From positions 1 through 18,378 of the forward strand of contig DATKGG010000038.1 in NCBI GenBank assembly GCA_035510855.1: a stretch of DNA of 18,378 nt, given 5' to 3'. Of this stretch, positions 6,732-15,000 are shown in pieces; positions within the stretch are counted from its first letter, which is position 1, and each line of letters begins with the position of its first letter. The stretch comes from Palsa-459 sp035510855. Lineage in GTDB: Bacteria > Actinomycetota > Acidimicrobiia > Acidimicrobiales > RAAP-2. The notes below the pieces were generated by a model, which saw only the letters and a list, made by a program, of their open reading frames with translations, ran no database searches and had not been told where the DNA came from. A program made the position numbers and the translations under genes.

Positions 6732-7643
6732 GTGCACCCGGCGCTGGCTCGGCTCCAAGGGACCGTGGGGATATGGACGACCACGCACGAGACGATCCGG
6801 CCATCGAGAATCGGAGCCGTCACCTCGATCTTGGAGGCAGGCGGCTTCAGCGCGATCTGGGCGCCCGAGGCCTACGGCCGTGAGGCCATGACCGGCGCGC
6901 TGCTCCTGCTCGAGGCGTCGAGCACGCTCGTCGTGGCAACGGGCATCGCGTCGATCTACGCGCGGGACGCGATGGCGGCGGCAGCGGCGTCGAGGACACT
7001 CGCCGAGCGGTCCTCGGAACGCTTCGTGCTCGGGCTCGGCGTCAGCCATCGGCCGCTCGTCGAACGCACCCGAGGCGGCGTCTACGACCCACCGCTCGAG
7101 GCGATGTCGAGATACCTCGACGCCTACGAGGGAGCGTCGGTGCTCAGCGCCGAGCGCGACGTGGCGCCCCCCGTCGTCCTCGCGGCGCTCGGTCCCAAGA
7201 TGCTGCATCTCGCCACGACGAGGACCGACGGCGCGCTCACCTACCTGGTCACGACCGAGCACACGGCGCGGGCTCGGTCCGCGCTCGGGCCAGACTCCTT
7301 CCTCGCCGTCGAGCAGTCCGTCGTGCTCGGCGAGGAGCGCGACGAGTTCCTTCGCCGTGCCCACGAGCACCTCAACTGGTACACGGGCCTCGAGAACTAC
7401 CGGGCGAGCTGGCGGCGCCTCGGCTTCGGCGACGAGGACTTCGTGCGGGGCGGCTCCGAGCGGTTGTGCGACGCGATCGTCGCGCACGGTGACGCTGACG
7501 CCATCGTGCGGCGCGTCGGAGAGCACATGGCAGTCGGTGCCGACCACGTGTGCCTGCAGGTCCTCGGCGCCTCAGTCGCCGAGGTCCCCTTCGACCAGTG
7601 GTCGCAGCTCGGCGAGCGTCGGTCGCGCGGCGCGAGCATGTAG
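6732..7643 (+). CDS. LLM-class F420-dependent oxidoreductase (MSMEG_4141-like family)
   Basis: This 303-residue TIM-barrel protein belongs to the luciferase-like monooxygenase superfamily, in the actinobacterial branch that uses coenzyme F420. Diagnostic stretches are GTVGIWTTT near the N-terminus, GFSAIWAPEAYGREAM, VVATGIASIYARDAMAAAAA, RTLAERSSERFVLGLGVSHRPLV, PPVVLAALGPKMLHLA and a C-terminal GADHVCLQVLG. From memory this pattern fits the TIGR03620 family (MSMEG_4141), whose substrates are unknown. Such enzymes typically move hydride between F420 and small organic substrates in the cytoplasm. The GTG at 6732 is preferred because it sits 6 nt behind TAGCCT. The protein begins only about ten residues before the first barrel strand, so no N-terminal extension is missing. 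Confidence 0.88.
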   Translation: MHPALARLQGTVGIWTTTHETIRPSRIGAVTSILEAGGFSAIWAPEAYGREAMTGALLLLEASSTLVVATGIASIYARDAMAAAAASRTLAERSSERFVLGLGVSHRPLVERTRGGVYDPPLEAMSRYLDAYEGASVLSAERDVAPPVVLAALGPKMLHLATTRTDGALTYLVTTEHTARARSALGPDSFLAVEQSVVLGEERDEFLRRAHEHLNWYTGLENYRASWRRLGFGDEDFVRGGSERLCDAIVAHGDADAIVRRVGEHMAVGADHVCLQVLGASVAEVPFDQWSQLGERRSRGASM

Positions 7644-7680
7644 GCACCACTGGCATCGCGCGCGACGCCTGGGAGCGACG

Positions 7681-7695
7681 GTCGCCACTGGCGAC
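7681..7695. repeat. 15-bp perfect palindrome in the gap between the LLM gene and tetR
   Basis: GTCGCCA-C-TGGCGAC has 7-bp arms around a single base. As RNA it could form a 6-bp stem with an ACT triloop. No T-run follows, so it is not a canonical intrinsic terminator. Its position, 38 bp past the LLM stop and about 170 bp before tetR, allows a protein-binding site or a weak 3'-end hairpin. The rest of the 224-bp gap (7644-7867) shows no coding signature and only one more palindrome, GGCGTCGACGCC at 7794-7805, which is unremarkable at this G+C content. Confidence 0.4.
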
Positions 7696-7831
7696 ACCAG
7701 CAAGTGCGCACGTGGGCTCCTTGAGATTCGCCATGACACGCAGCAATCCGTGCTCGCAGAGCTGTCGTGGCGTCCTCGAAGGGGCACGTCGACGGCGTCG
7801 ACGCCGCTCGTCGAACACTTGGTGCCCTGAC

Positions 7832-7843
7832 TGAAAAATTTCA
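7832..7843. promoter_or_regulatory. Candidate tetR autoregulatory operator (TGAAA-AA-TTTCA)
   Basis: Inside an unusually A/T-rich island, TGAAA and TTTCA form an inverted repeat with a 2-bp centre. It overlaps the presumptive -35 region (CTGAAA, 7831-7836) of the tetR promoter, so a bound regulator would exclude polymerase. TetR-family genes are commonly autoregulated through such sites. Short A/T palindromes also arise by chance, so confidence is limited. Confidence 0.35.
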
Positions 7844-7854
7844 AAACTCGGTGG

Positions 7855-7860
7855 TACGTT
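7855..7860 (+). promoter_or_regulatory. tetR promoter (-10 TACGTT, -35 CTGAAA)
   Basis: TACGTT lies 7 nt before the ATG at 7868. CTGAAA at 7831-7836 lies 18 nt upstream of it and matches TTGACA at four of six positions. Initiation 7-8 nt past the -10 box would start at or one base before the ATG, which predicts a leaderless mRNA. This selects the ATG over the TTG at 7859, which would lie inside the -10 box. Confidence 0.5.
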
Positions 7861-7867
7861 GCGATCG

Positions 7868-8500
7868 ATGGTCGATTCGCTCCGCTCCACTCGAGTGAAC
7901 GTTCGTGAGGCTGTCCTCACGCCAGAGCGAATCCTGAATGCCGTCTCCGAGCAGCTCGAGCTGTCCGGCATCGCCGGGCTGCGCCTCCGCGACGTGGCGG
8001 ACCGCCTCAACGTCTCGGTCCCGTCGCTCTACCGGTTCTTCGAGGACCGAGAGGCGATGATCGCCGCTTCCTACGTCCGGGACTTCGCCCTGCAGACGTT
8101 CGTCGACATCGACGAGATGCAGCAGGCCTTCGACGCCGCCGAGTCCGTCGAGGACTACGAGGAGGGCCTCCGGCGCATCGTCTTGGACATCTACAGCGAC
8201 CAGCGGCGCCAGAGCCGCTGGCGCAAGCTCGCGGCGATCGCAGCGACGAGGCACGACGCAGCGCTCATGGAGCAGATCGCCTCGGTCCAGGCAGCGTTCA
8301 CCGAGCGCGTCGCGGCGCTCTTCGTGGCGGCCAGGGAGCGGGGCTGGGTGAAGACCACGATCAACCCGATGGCCTTCGCGTTCGCGGTGCAGGGCCTCGC
8401 GCTCGGACCGCTGTTTGCCGACGTCGCCCCGACCACCGGGGTCACCTCCGAGGACTTCACCGACATCTTCTTGCTGTTCCACCGCTCCATGACCGCCTAG
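7868..8500 (+). CDS. TetR/AcrR-family transcriptional regulator
   Basis: 210 residues, the usual size for a dimeric ligand-responsive TetR repressor. The N-terminal helix-turn-helix is clear: LTPERILNAVSEQLELSGIAG leads into LRLRDVADRLNVSVPSLYRFFEDREAM (39-64), with the recognition helix SVPSLYRFF. The larger C-terminal part is all-helical and should form the ligand pocket and dimer interface, but it carries no motif that identifies the ligand. The ATG at 7868 is chosen from the promoter geometry; an in-frame TTG at 7859 would add three residues. Possible targets are itself (palindrome 7832-7843) and the nearby LLM and hydrolase genes. It could also bind the palindrome before the acyl-CoA dehydrogenase, but no copy of that motif occurs at its own promoter. 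Confidence 0.9.
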   Translation: MVDSLRSTRVNVREAVLTPERILNAVSEQLELSGIAGLRLRDVADRLNVSVPSLYRFFEDREAMIAASYVRDFALQTFVDIDEMQQAFDAAESVEDYEEGLRRIVLDIYSDQRRQSRWRKLAAIAATRHDAALMEQIASVQAAFTERVAALFVAARERGWVKTTINPMAFAFAVQGLALGPLFADVAPTTGVTSEDFTDIFLLFHRSMTA

Positions 8501-8509
8501 GAGCCGGCT

Positions 8510-8527
8510 GATTTTAATCGATTTCGA
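8510..8527. repeat. A/T-rich nested palindromes after tetR
   Basis: Just past the tetR stop, overlapping inverted repeats occur in an A/T island: GATT-TT-AATC (8510-8519), AATCGATT (8516-8523) and TCGA-TT-TCGA (8518-8527). They are preceded by AGCCGGCT (8502-8509), which is a palindrome with no loop. The set could be a regulator-binding site or an upstream element. It does not form a convincing hairpin terminator. The rest of the 198-bp gap (8501-8698) shows nothing else beyond the recC -10 candidate. Confidence 0.3.
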
Positions 8528-8683
8528 CTGACGGGCCGAAGAGGACACCGATTCCGTCCCCTCCCAGATGGCCCGAGATCGACGCAACGCATCCTCGGAG
8601 TCAATCCGGAGACCTCCAACTCGCGATGCGAAGGCGCCGCGAATCTTTCAACACTCGCCTAGGCGGTCGTCACCCCACTCGGG

Positions 8684-8689
8684 TACCGT
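8684..8689 (+). promoter_or_regulatory. Candidate -10 box (TACCGT) for the recCBD operon
   Basis: TACCGT fits TANNNT and ends 9 nt before the recC ATG at 8699, so the mRNA would have a leader of about 0-4 nt. No Shine-Dalgarno sequence precedes recC and no convincing -35 box was found. It is the best promoter candidate for the five-gene operon. Confidence 0.35.
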
Positions 8690-8698
8690 CGCAGCGCG

Positions 8699-11600
8699 AT
8701 GGGACTGGCGGGCACTCGCGGACTGACGATCCGCGTCGGCACCGACCTCGGCGAGCTGGCCCGGGAACTCGCCGCGCGCCTGCGTGCTCCCCACGCCCGG
8801 CCGCTCGAGCCCGATGTGGTGGTCGTTCCCACGCCTGGCATCGGGTCCTGGCTCGAGTTGATGCTCTCGGCCACGCTCGGCGCGGGACCGACTGGCGACG
8901 GCATCTGCGCGAACGTGGAGTTCCTCTTGGTCGGCGACCTGCTGGGCCGGGTGTCGGCGGTGTCCGGGGAGGACGCCGACGACTGGACGGTGGGCTCGAT
9001 GACCCTGGCCGCGCTTGGTGTGCTGCTGGACGAGTCAGAGCAGGGCCCGCTCGCAGCGCTGCTCGATCTCGACTCGCCCAACACCTACGTGGTCGCGCGA
9101 GCGGCGGCTGACCTCTTCGACCAGCTGTTTCGCTGGCGCCCCGATGTCGCGGACGCGTGGCTCGCCGGCAGGTCCGACGACCCTCGCGCCGCGCTCCTCC
9201 GCTCGCTCGCGCGTCGCGCCCCGGGCACGCCGCCGCACCAGGTCCTCGAACGATCGATAGCCCGGCTCTTGCGCGGTGACGAGGCGACGCTCGACCTGCC
9301 CGGGCGCGTCCACCTCTTCGGCGGCGAGTCGCTTGGCGGCGGTCCGCGTATGCCACGGGTACTCGACGCCCTCGGGGAAGTCCGCGACGTGTGCGTCCAC
9401 CTCGTCGCGCCCTCGTCGGCGTGGTTCCTCCAGACCCTCGGGGCATCACCTCGGTGGGAGACCGCTCCTCCGGGTCGGGCGACGAAGCGGCGGACCGCCA
9501 ACGGGCTGCTCGACTCGTGGGGGTCGGCAAGCGCGGAGACCGCGATGCTGCTCGCACAGCTGCCCTCGAGGCTCACGACCTCCATCGACGTCGTGCGCAG
9601 CGATGAGTCCCCCGCCTCGACACTGCTGACATCGCTGCACTCGTCGATCCGGGGCGAGCCGGCGGCTCGGCGGCCTGCCGACCGCACCGTGGCGCTCCAC
9701 GGTTGCGTCGGGGCGCTCCGCCAGGTCGAGGTCGCTCGCGACTCGATCCTGCACGCCCTGTCGGCCGACGAGTCGCTCACCCCGTCTGACGTCGTGGTGC
9801 TCTGTGCCGACATGCACCGCTTCGCCCCCTACGTCGAGGCGGTGCTGGGCGATCCTCAGGGGGCGCCGCCGCTCCCCTACGTCCTGCGGGACCGTGCCGT
9901 CTCCTCAGCGGTGCCGTTCATCGCCGGGATCGAAGCCGCGCTCCGGGTCCTCGGCGGGAGGATCCCGCGGAGCGCTGTCATCGACCTCCTGCGAGATCCG
10001 ATGGTCGCCCGGCGCTTCGGGATCGGCGAGGAGGACGTGGACCGGATCGCGGCGTGGACCCTGGAGGGCGACGTCAGGTGGGGGCTGGACGGGACACATC
10101 GTGAGCAGGCAGGGCTCCCCGCGCACTTCGAGGCCGGCACCTGGCGGCGTGCCCTCGATCGTCTGCTCGCCGGCATGGCGATTCCGAGCGGCACGACCTC
10201 GGACGTGCTCCCGCTTCGTGCGCTCGAGGCAGGCCACGACCTCGACCGGGTCGGCGCGCTGTGCGAGGTGCTGGTGACCATCGCAGAGCTCCACGACGCG
10301 TCACTCACCCCGCGCTCGGTGTCGGCGTGGTGCGACCACGTCGCCGCGATCGCCGAGCGACTCTTCTGCGCCGATCCGACCGACACGGCATCCACCGAGC
10401 AGCTGGCGCGACTCCTCGGTGCCATCAACGACGATGCTCGCGGCGCCCAGTTCGCGGTGCCCTACGACGAGTTCCGAGCGCTCTTCTCGGAGCGCGCCGA
10501 GAAGGTGCGGGACCTCGTCGTGACCGGTCCAGGCGGCGTCACGGTGACCTCGTTCGCGCCGCTGCGCAACGTGCCCTTTCGCGTCGTGGTCCTACTCGGG
10601 CTCGACGAGGCGAGCGTCGAGCGGGCGCCGGCGCCGGACGTCGCGTTCGGCGAGGCCAGGATCGGCGACCGCGATCCTCGTGCGGACCTCCGTGCGTCGC
10701 TCCTCGCCGCGGTGCTCGCGGCACGGTCGTCGCTGATCGTCACCTATGACGCCTTCGATGTCGCCGCCAACGAGGCGGTCACCGAGTCGACGGTCCTTGC
10801 AGAGCTGCGCGAGGCGCTTGAACGAGTGCTCGCCGACGGCGACGCGAGCCAACGGCATCCTCGTCACGCCCACGGAGACGACGACCTGCGCTCGGTTCCC
10901 GAGACGGGGCCGTTCACGTTCGACCGCGGCGCCCTCCAGCGCGCCGGCGAGCTTCGAGCAGTCAGCGCTGGCGACGGCACTCGGGCGCACTTCCCGGTCG
11001 AGCAGCCCGACGGGTCCGACGCAGTGCGCCGCGATGACCTGTGCAGGTTCTTGAAGGCTCCGCAGCGAATCTTCCTCGAGCGAACCCACGGCATCCGCCT
11101 GCCGACCGCACCCTCCTCGGCGGGCGACGAGATCACGACGTCGCTCGACGACCTCACCAAGTGGAACATCGTCATGTCGCTCACCGACCGCGCGCTCAAC
11201 GAGTTCACGGGGGACCCTGAGGACGGGGCGTGGGACGCGTTCGTCGACGCGTGGGCGGCGCAACCCGATCTCCCGATCAGCGCGCTCCCGGGCCGGCTCC
11301 GAGCACAGGGCATCGCCGCGCCGACCGGCGTTGGTCCCCGCGCGAGGGAGCTCGTGCGGCACATCACCCGAGTCGGAGGCGCCGACCTGCCCGAGAAGGC
11401 CTCGCTCGAGGTGCGGCTCGACAGCGGCGACGAGGTCCGGGGCGAGGTGGACGTGTTCGGCGGCTCCACCACCGTTCGCTGGACCGCCTCGTCGAATGAC
11501 CGCAAGGCCCGCGTCGACTCCGCGGTCGACCTCCTGCTCCTCACTGTGCACGACCCAACGACCCAGTGGAAGTCCTTCCGGATCTGGCGGGACGGCCGCA

Positions 11601-12034
11601 ACGCGAACCGCAAGATGCTCATGGTCCCAGGCGACTCGCCCGACGAGCGCCACGAGCGCGCGAGCAGGGGACTCGAGCTGCTCGTCGGGCTCTGGCGTCG
11701 CGGGCTCGCCGAGCCGCTGCCGATGTTCTTCGGCACCACGATGTCGATGCTGTCGTGCTTCAAGGGCGAAGAGGTGCCGAGCATGGCTCGGCTCCTCGCG
11801 GCGGGGTTCGAGGGCTGGACCACGACGAACTACACGTTCGGCGACGACAGCGACGCCGCCGTCCGGTACTGCTTCGACGCCTCCTACGAGGAGCTCTGCA
11901 ACCAGCGGGCATCGACGAAGGACCCCGTTGTCGACCTGGACGTCGGCGGGTCGCGTCTGCTCACGTACTCGCTCGCGCTCCTCGACGGGCTGCTCGCGCT
12001 CGACGGCGCGACCCAGCTGGCCGGTGCGCAGTGA
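8699..12034 (+). CDS. recC: Exodeoxyribonuclease V gamma subunit
   Basis: 1111 residues, the expected size. RecC is the scaffold of RecBCD: it splits the duplex at the entry pin, channels the strands to RecB and RecD, and in E. coli recognises Chi. The N-terminal helicase-like fold shows VVVPTPGIGSW (about 41-51), the counterpart of the SPGMxxWL motif, followed by GDGICANVEFLL. LHGCVGALRQVEVARDSILHAL, VVLCADMHRFAPYVEAVL, and GGVTVTSFAPLRNVPFRVVVLLGLDEASV are further helicase-like segments. They lack a functional Walker A, as known for RecC. The C-terminal nuclease-like domain begins around RRDDLCRFLKAPQRIFLE (about 777-794) and has no catalytic D...D-K set that I can see. The gene starts at the ATG after a TACCGT box, and its TGA overlaps the recB GTG. 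Confidence 0.93.
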   Translation: MGLAGTRGLTIRVGTDLGELARELAARLRAPHARPLEPDVVVVPTPGIGSWLELMLSATLGAGPTGDGICANVEFLLVGDLLGRVSAVSGEDADDWTVGSMTLAALGVLLDESEQGPLAALLDLDSPNTYVVARAAADLFDQLFRWRPDVADAWLAGRSDDPRAALLRSLARRAPGTPPHQVLERSIARLLRGDEATLDLPGRVHLFGGESLGGGPRMPRVLDALGEVRDVCVHLVAPSSAWFLQTLGASPRWETAPPGRATKRRTANGLLDSWGSASAETAMLLAQLPSRLTTSIDVVRSDESPASTLLTSLHSSIRGEPAARRPADRTVALHGCVGALRQVEVARDSILHALSADESLTPSDVVVLCADMHRFAPYVEAVLGDPQGAPPLPYVLRDRAVSSAVPFIAGIEAALRVLGGRIPRSAVIDLLRDPMVARRFGIGEEDVDRIAAWTLEGDVRWGLDGTHREQAGLPAHFEAGTWRRALDRLLAGMAIPSGTTSDVLPLRALEAGHDLDRVGALCEVLVTIAELHDASLTPRSVSAWCDHVAAIAERLFCADPTDTASTEQLARLLGAINDDARGAQFAVPYDEFRALFSERAEKVRDLVVTGPGGVTVTSFAPLRNVPFRVVVLLGLDEASVERAPAPDVAFGEARIGDRDPRADLRASLLAAVLAARSSLIVTYDAFDVAANEAVTESTVLAELREALERVLADGDASQRHPRHAHGDDDLRSVPETGPFTFDRGALQRAGELRAVSAGDGTRAHFPVEQPDGSDAVRRDDLCRFLKAPQRIFLERTHGIRLPTAPSSAGDEITTSLDDLTKWNIVMSLTDRALNEFTGDPEDGAWDAFVDAWAAQPDLPISALPGRLRAQGIAAPTGVGPRARELVRHITRVGGADLPEKASLEVRLDSGDEVRGEVDVFGGSTTVRWTASSNDRKARVDSAVDLLLLTVHDPTTQWKSFRIWRDGRNANRKMLMVPGDSPDERHERASRGLELLVGLWRRGLAEPLPMFFGTTMSMLSCFKGEEVPSMARLLAAGFEGWTTTNYTFGDDSDAAVRYCFDASYEELCNQRASTKDPVVDLDVGGSRLLTYSLALLDGLLALDGATQLAGAQ

Positions 12035-15000
12035 ACCCGGTCACCGACGCCCTCCCGAGCCGAGGGCTCCTGTGCGTCGAGGCGAGCGCGGGCACCGGCA
12101 AGACCCACCTGCTCAGCACGCTCGCGGTCCGGTGGCTCCTCGAGCGCGAGGACATCCGCATCGCAGACCTGCTCGTCGTCTCCTACACGGTCGCCTCCGC
12201 GGCCGAGCTCCGAGGGCGCATCCGCGCGCGACTCGCCTCAGTGCGAGACCGCCTCGTCGACGGCGCGGCACCGAGCGGCGACGAGTACCTCGAGTCCCTC
12301 GCGAACGGCCCTGAGCCGCACGTCGCGCGGGCCCGTGCCGAGCTGGCGCTCGTCGAGTTCGACACCGCCGCGATCTGCACGATCCATGCCTTCGCGGCGG
12401 CCGCACTCGGCGAGGGCTACGGGGAGGTCGGCACCGGTGAGGAGCGTCGGCGACAGGCGGTGACCGACGTGCTGGCCGTCGCATCGTTCGACGACACGAG
12501 CTCGCTCTTCGACGCTGCCGATGTCAGCCTCGACGCGATCGACCGGCTCGCCCAGCTCGGTCTCGAAAATCCCGACATCCGGCTCGCCCCGCTCGAGGGC
12601 GCGACTGCAGAGCCGGGTGCGTGGAGCCAGCGCGACGCGGTCGATCGAGCCATGGCGCTCTTCAGGACCAGATCAAGGCGTGACGGCGCGCGCACCTACG
12701 CGGACCTGCTGACCCAGCTCGACCAGGCGACCGCCGACGAGCGCGGGCCCGTCTGCCAGCTGCTACGTGCTCGCTTCAAGGTCGGCCTCATCGACGAGTT
12801 CCAGGACACCGACCCGATCCAGTGGCGCATCTTCAACCGACTGTTCGTCGAGGTCGACGACCACGCGCTCGTCGTCGTGGGGGACCCGAAGCAGGCGATC
12901 TACGGGTTCCGCGGCGCCGACGTCAGCACGTACCTCACCGCGAGGTCCGCAGCCATGGACCCCTCCACCGGCCGTGGGCTCGGCGTGCAGCTGCTCGACC
13001 GGAACTACCGCTCCGACGGGGCACTCCTCGAGGCGCTGAACGCCGTCTTCGACGGCTCCACGCTCGACGAGGCCGGCGAGATCGCCTACGAGCCGGTGAC
13101 CCCCACGCCTGCCGCCGAGCGCCGGCGCCTCTGGCTGTCGGACGCCACACTCGCCACGCCCCTGTCGATCCGCGTGCCGGTCCCGGTGGGCAAAGAGCCG
13201 ATCGACGCACAGCGCCGCGCCATCGCAGCAGAGTGCGCGGCCGAGGCCGCGCGGTCGATCGGTGCGGTGGTGCGAACCGACGGGACTGACGCGGGGTCCC
13301 TCTCGGAGAACGACGTCGTCGTGCTCTGTCAGGCGTCGACCTACTTCCCGATGCTGCGCGAGGCGTTCCTGCGTGAGGGCATCCGGACGACCGAGACGAA
13401 GTCCGACGACGTACTCACCTCGTCGGCGGCACTCGACGTGGCGATCGTCCTGCGCGCGATGAGCGACCCTGGCAGCCCCACCGCCGTCGCGGCGCTCGCA
13501 CACAGCTGGATCTGCTCTGAGTCGGGGTCGACGACGCTCGCGCGCCAGCGCCTCGCGTCCTTCGAAGTGGCGCTGTCGACGCGCGGCGTCGTCGCGCTCG
13601 CGCGCGCCATCACCGACCCGGCGATGACACCTGGGCTGCTCGAGCGACGATTCGGCGAGCGCCTGCTCACCGACGTGCACCACCTCTTCGACGTGCTCGG
13701 TGACGAGGCACCGCACGGCGCGGGACCGGGCTCGCTCCTCGAGACGCTCTACGGGCTCGAGGCGGCGTCGCGCGAGGGCACCGACGACGACGTGCGTCGC
13801 CGGCGGATCGAGACGGATGCACCGGCGGTGCGGATGATGACGGTCCACGGGGCAAAGGGGCTCGAGTTCGGCGTGGTCTTGTGCCCGTTCATCCAGCGCA
13901 CGCGCGACGACAGCCGCGACGCCACGATCTGGCGCGAGCAGGGCATCGAGGGGCGGCTCTTGGACGCGGCAGGACGCCGGCCGTGGACCGATCCGCGACT
14001 GAGCGCCTCGACGCCGGAGGCGCGCATCGCCCTGGCCGAGAGCGCCCAGGGAAGCGAGTCGAGGCGCCTGCAGTACGTCGCACTCACCCGCGCCAGGCAC
14101 CGCACCATCGTGTGGTGGCTCCGAGCGTTCTCGAAGGCGGACGCGCGCCGCGACGAGCTCACGGGCCTGCTCCTCGACCGCGATGAGGACCACCATCCCG
14201 TGCAGCGTCCCCGAGCCGATCGCGCACCCGGCGGGTGCTACGAGCTGCTCGGCGACGACGCCCTCACCGCGATGCGCGCCGCGTTCGGCGGGCTCTGCGA
14301 GCAGGGCCTGCTCGAGCTCGAGGCCGTCCGGCGCGTCGCCCAGGCCGACGTCGAGCCGGCTGCGCCCATCGTCGCCCCCGCACCGCTCGGTGGGGCCCGC
14401 CTCGACGTGGCGACCCTCGAGCGCAGCCTCGACGTGCGGCCCCGGCGCTGCTCGTTCAGCTCGCTTGTCGCGGCTCGACACGAGTGGGCCCCCACCTTTG
14501 ATGCCACCGTCGGGGACCGCGGGGCTGACGACGAGGCGGACGACACGAGCGACGACGTGGCCGCATCCGACGCGGCTCCCTTCGGCGGTCTTCGCGGCGC
14601 GGCGTTCGGGACCTGCATCCACGAGGCGCTCGAGGCCGCGGTCAGTCGCCCGAGGGGCGCCGAGTTCGACGATGCGGCCATCGAGGCGCTGCGCCGGTCA
14701 ATGCGCTGGCGCTCACTCGAGCCGAGCCCGGCTGTCGAGACGACGCTCCTCGAGGCGTGTGCCGTGCCGATCGACGGCGGCCCGTCACTGCGAGCGCTCG
14801 ACCGAGACGACGTCGTCGCTGAGCTGCGTTTCTGCATCCCCGTGGCCGAGCACGTCGACCTCGGCCGGCTCGGCGAGACCGTCACAGCGAACGACCCCGA
14901 CGGCCCGTTCGGCGACTGGGCCCGAGAGATCGCGCGCTCGGACGGGCGACGACCGCTCGCGTCTTCGCTCGTCGGCTCGATTGACCTCGTCACCTCGCTC

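Noticed and set aside
7794..7805. GGCGTCGACGCC palindrome
   Set aside because: Perfectly symmetric, but GTCGAC-type repeats are abundant in this G+C-rich window, so no function is claimed.
7859..7867. TTG start three codons upstream for the TetR gene
   Set aside because: It falls inside the likely -10 hexamer. The ATG at 7868 fits leaderless initiation better.
8502..8519. Intrinsic terminator after tetR
   Set aside because: AGCCGGCT is a palindrome without a loop and cannot form a stable hairpin before the short T-run, so a standard terminator is not supported.
8626..8698. Small open frame starting ATGCGAAGG upstream of recC
   Set aside because: It has no ribosome-binding site, is Arg-rich, and continues as a shadow inside recC.
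11566..12030. Upstream extension of the recB frame by 155 codons
   Set aside because: This part lies in another frame within recC and reads as Arg-rich shadow. The GTG at 12031 directly precedes the conserved RecB N-terminus and overlaps the recC stop as GTGA.
12763..14622. A 619-codon open frame on the minus strand opposite recB
   Set aside because: It lies wholly antisense to a gene with clear helicase and nuclease motifs, is rich in Arg, Ala, Glu and Gly, and shows no recognisable motif. Long antisense frames are expected at this G+C content.
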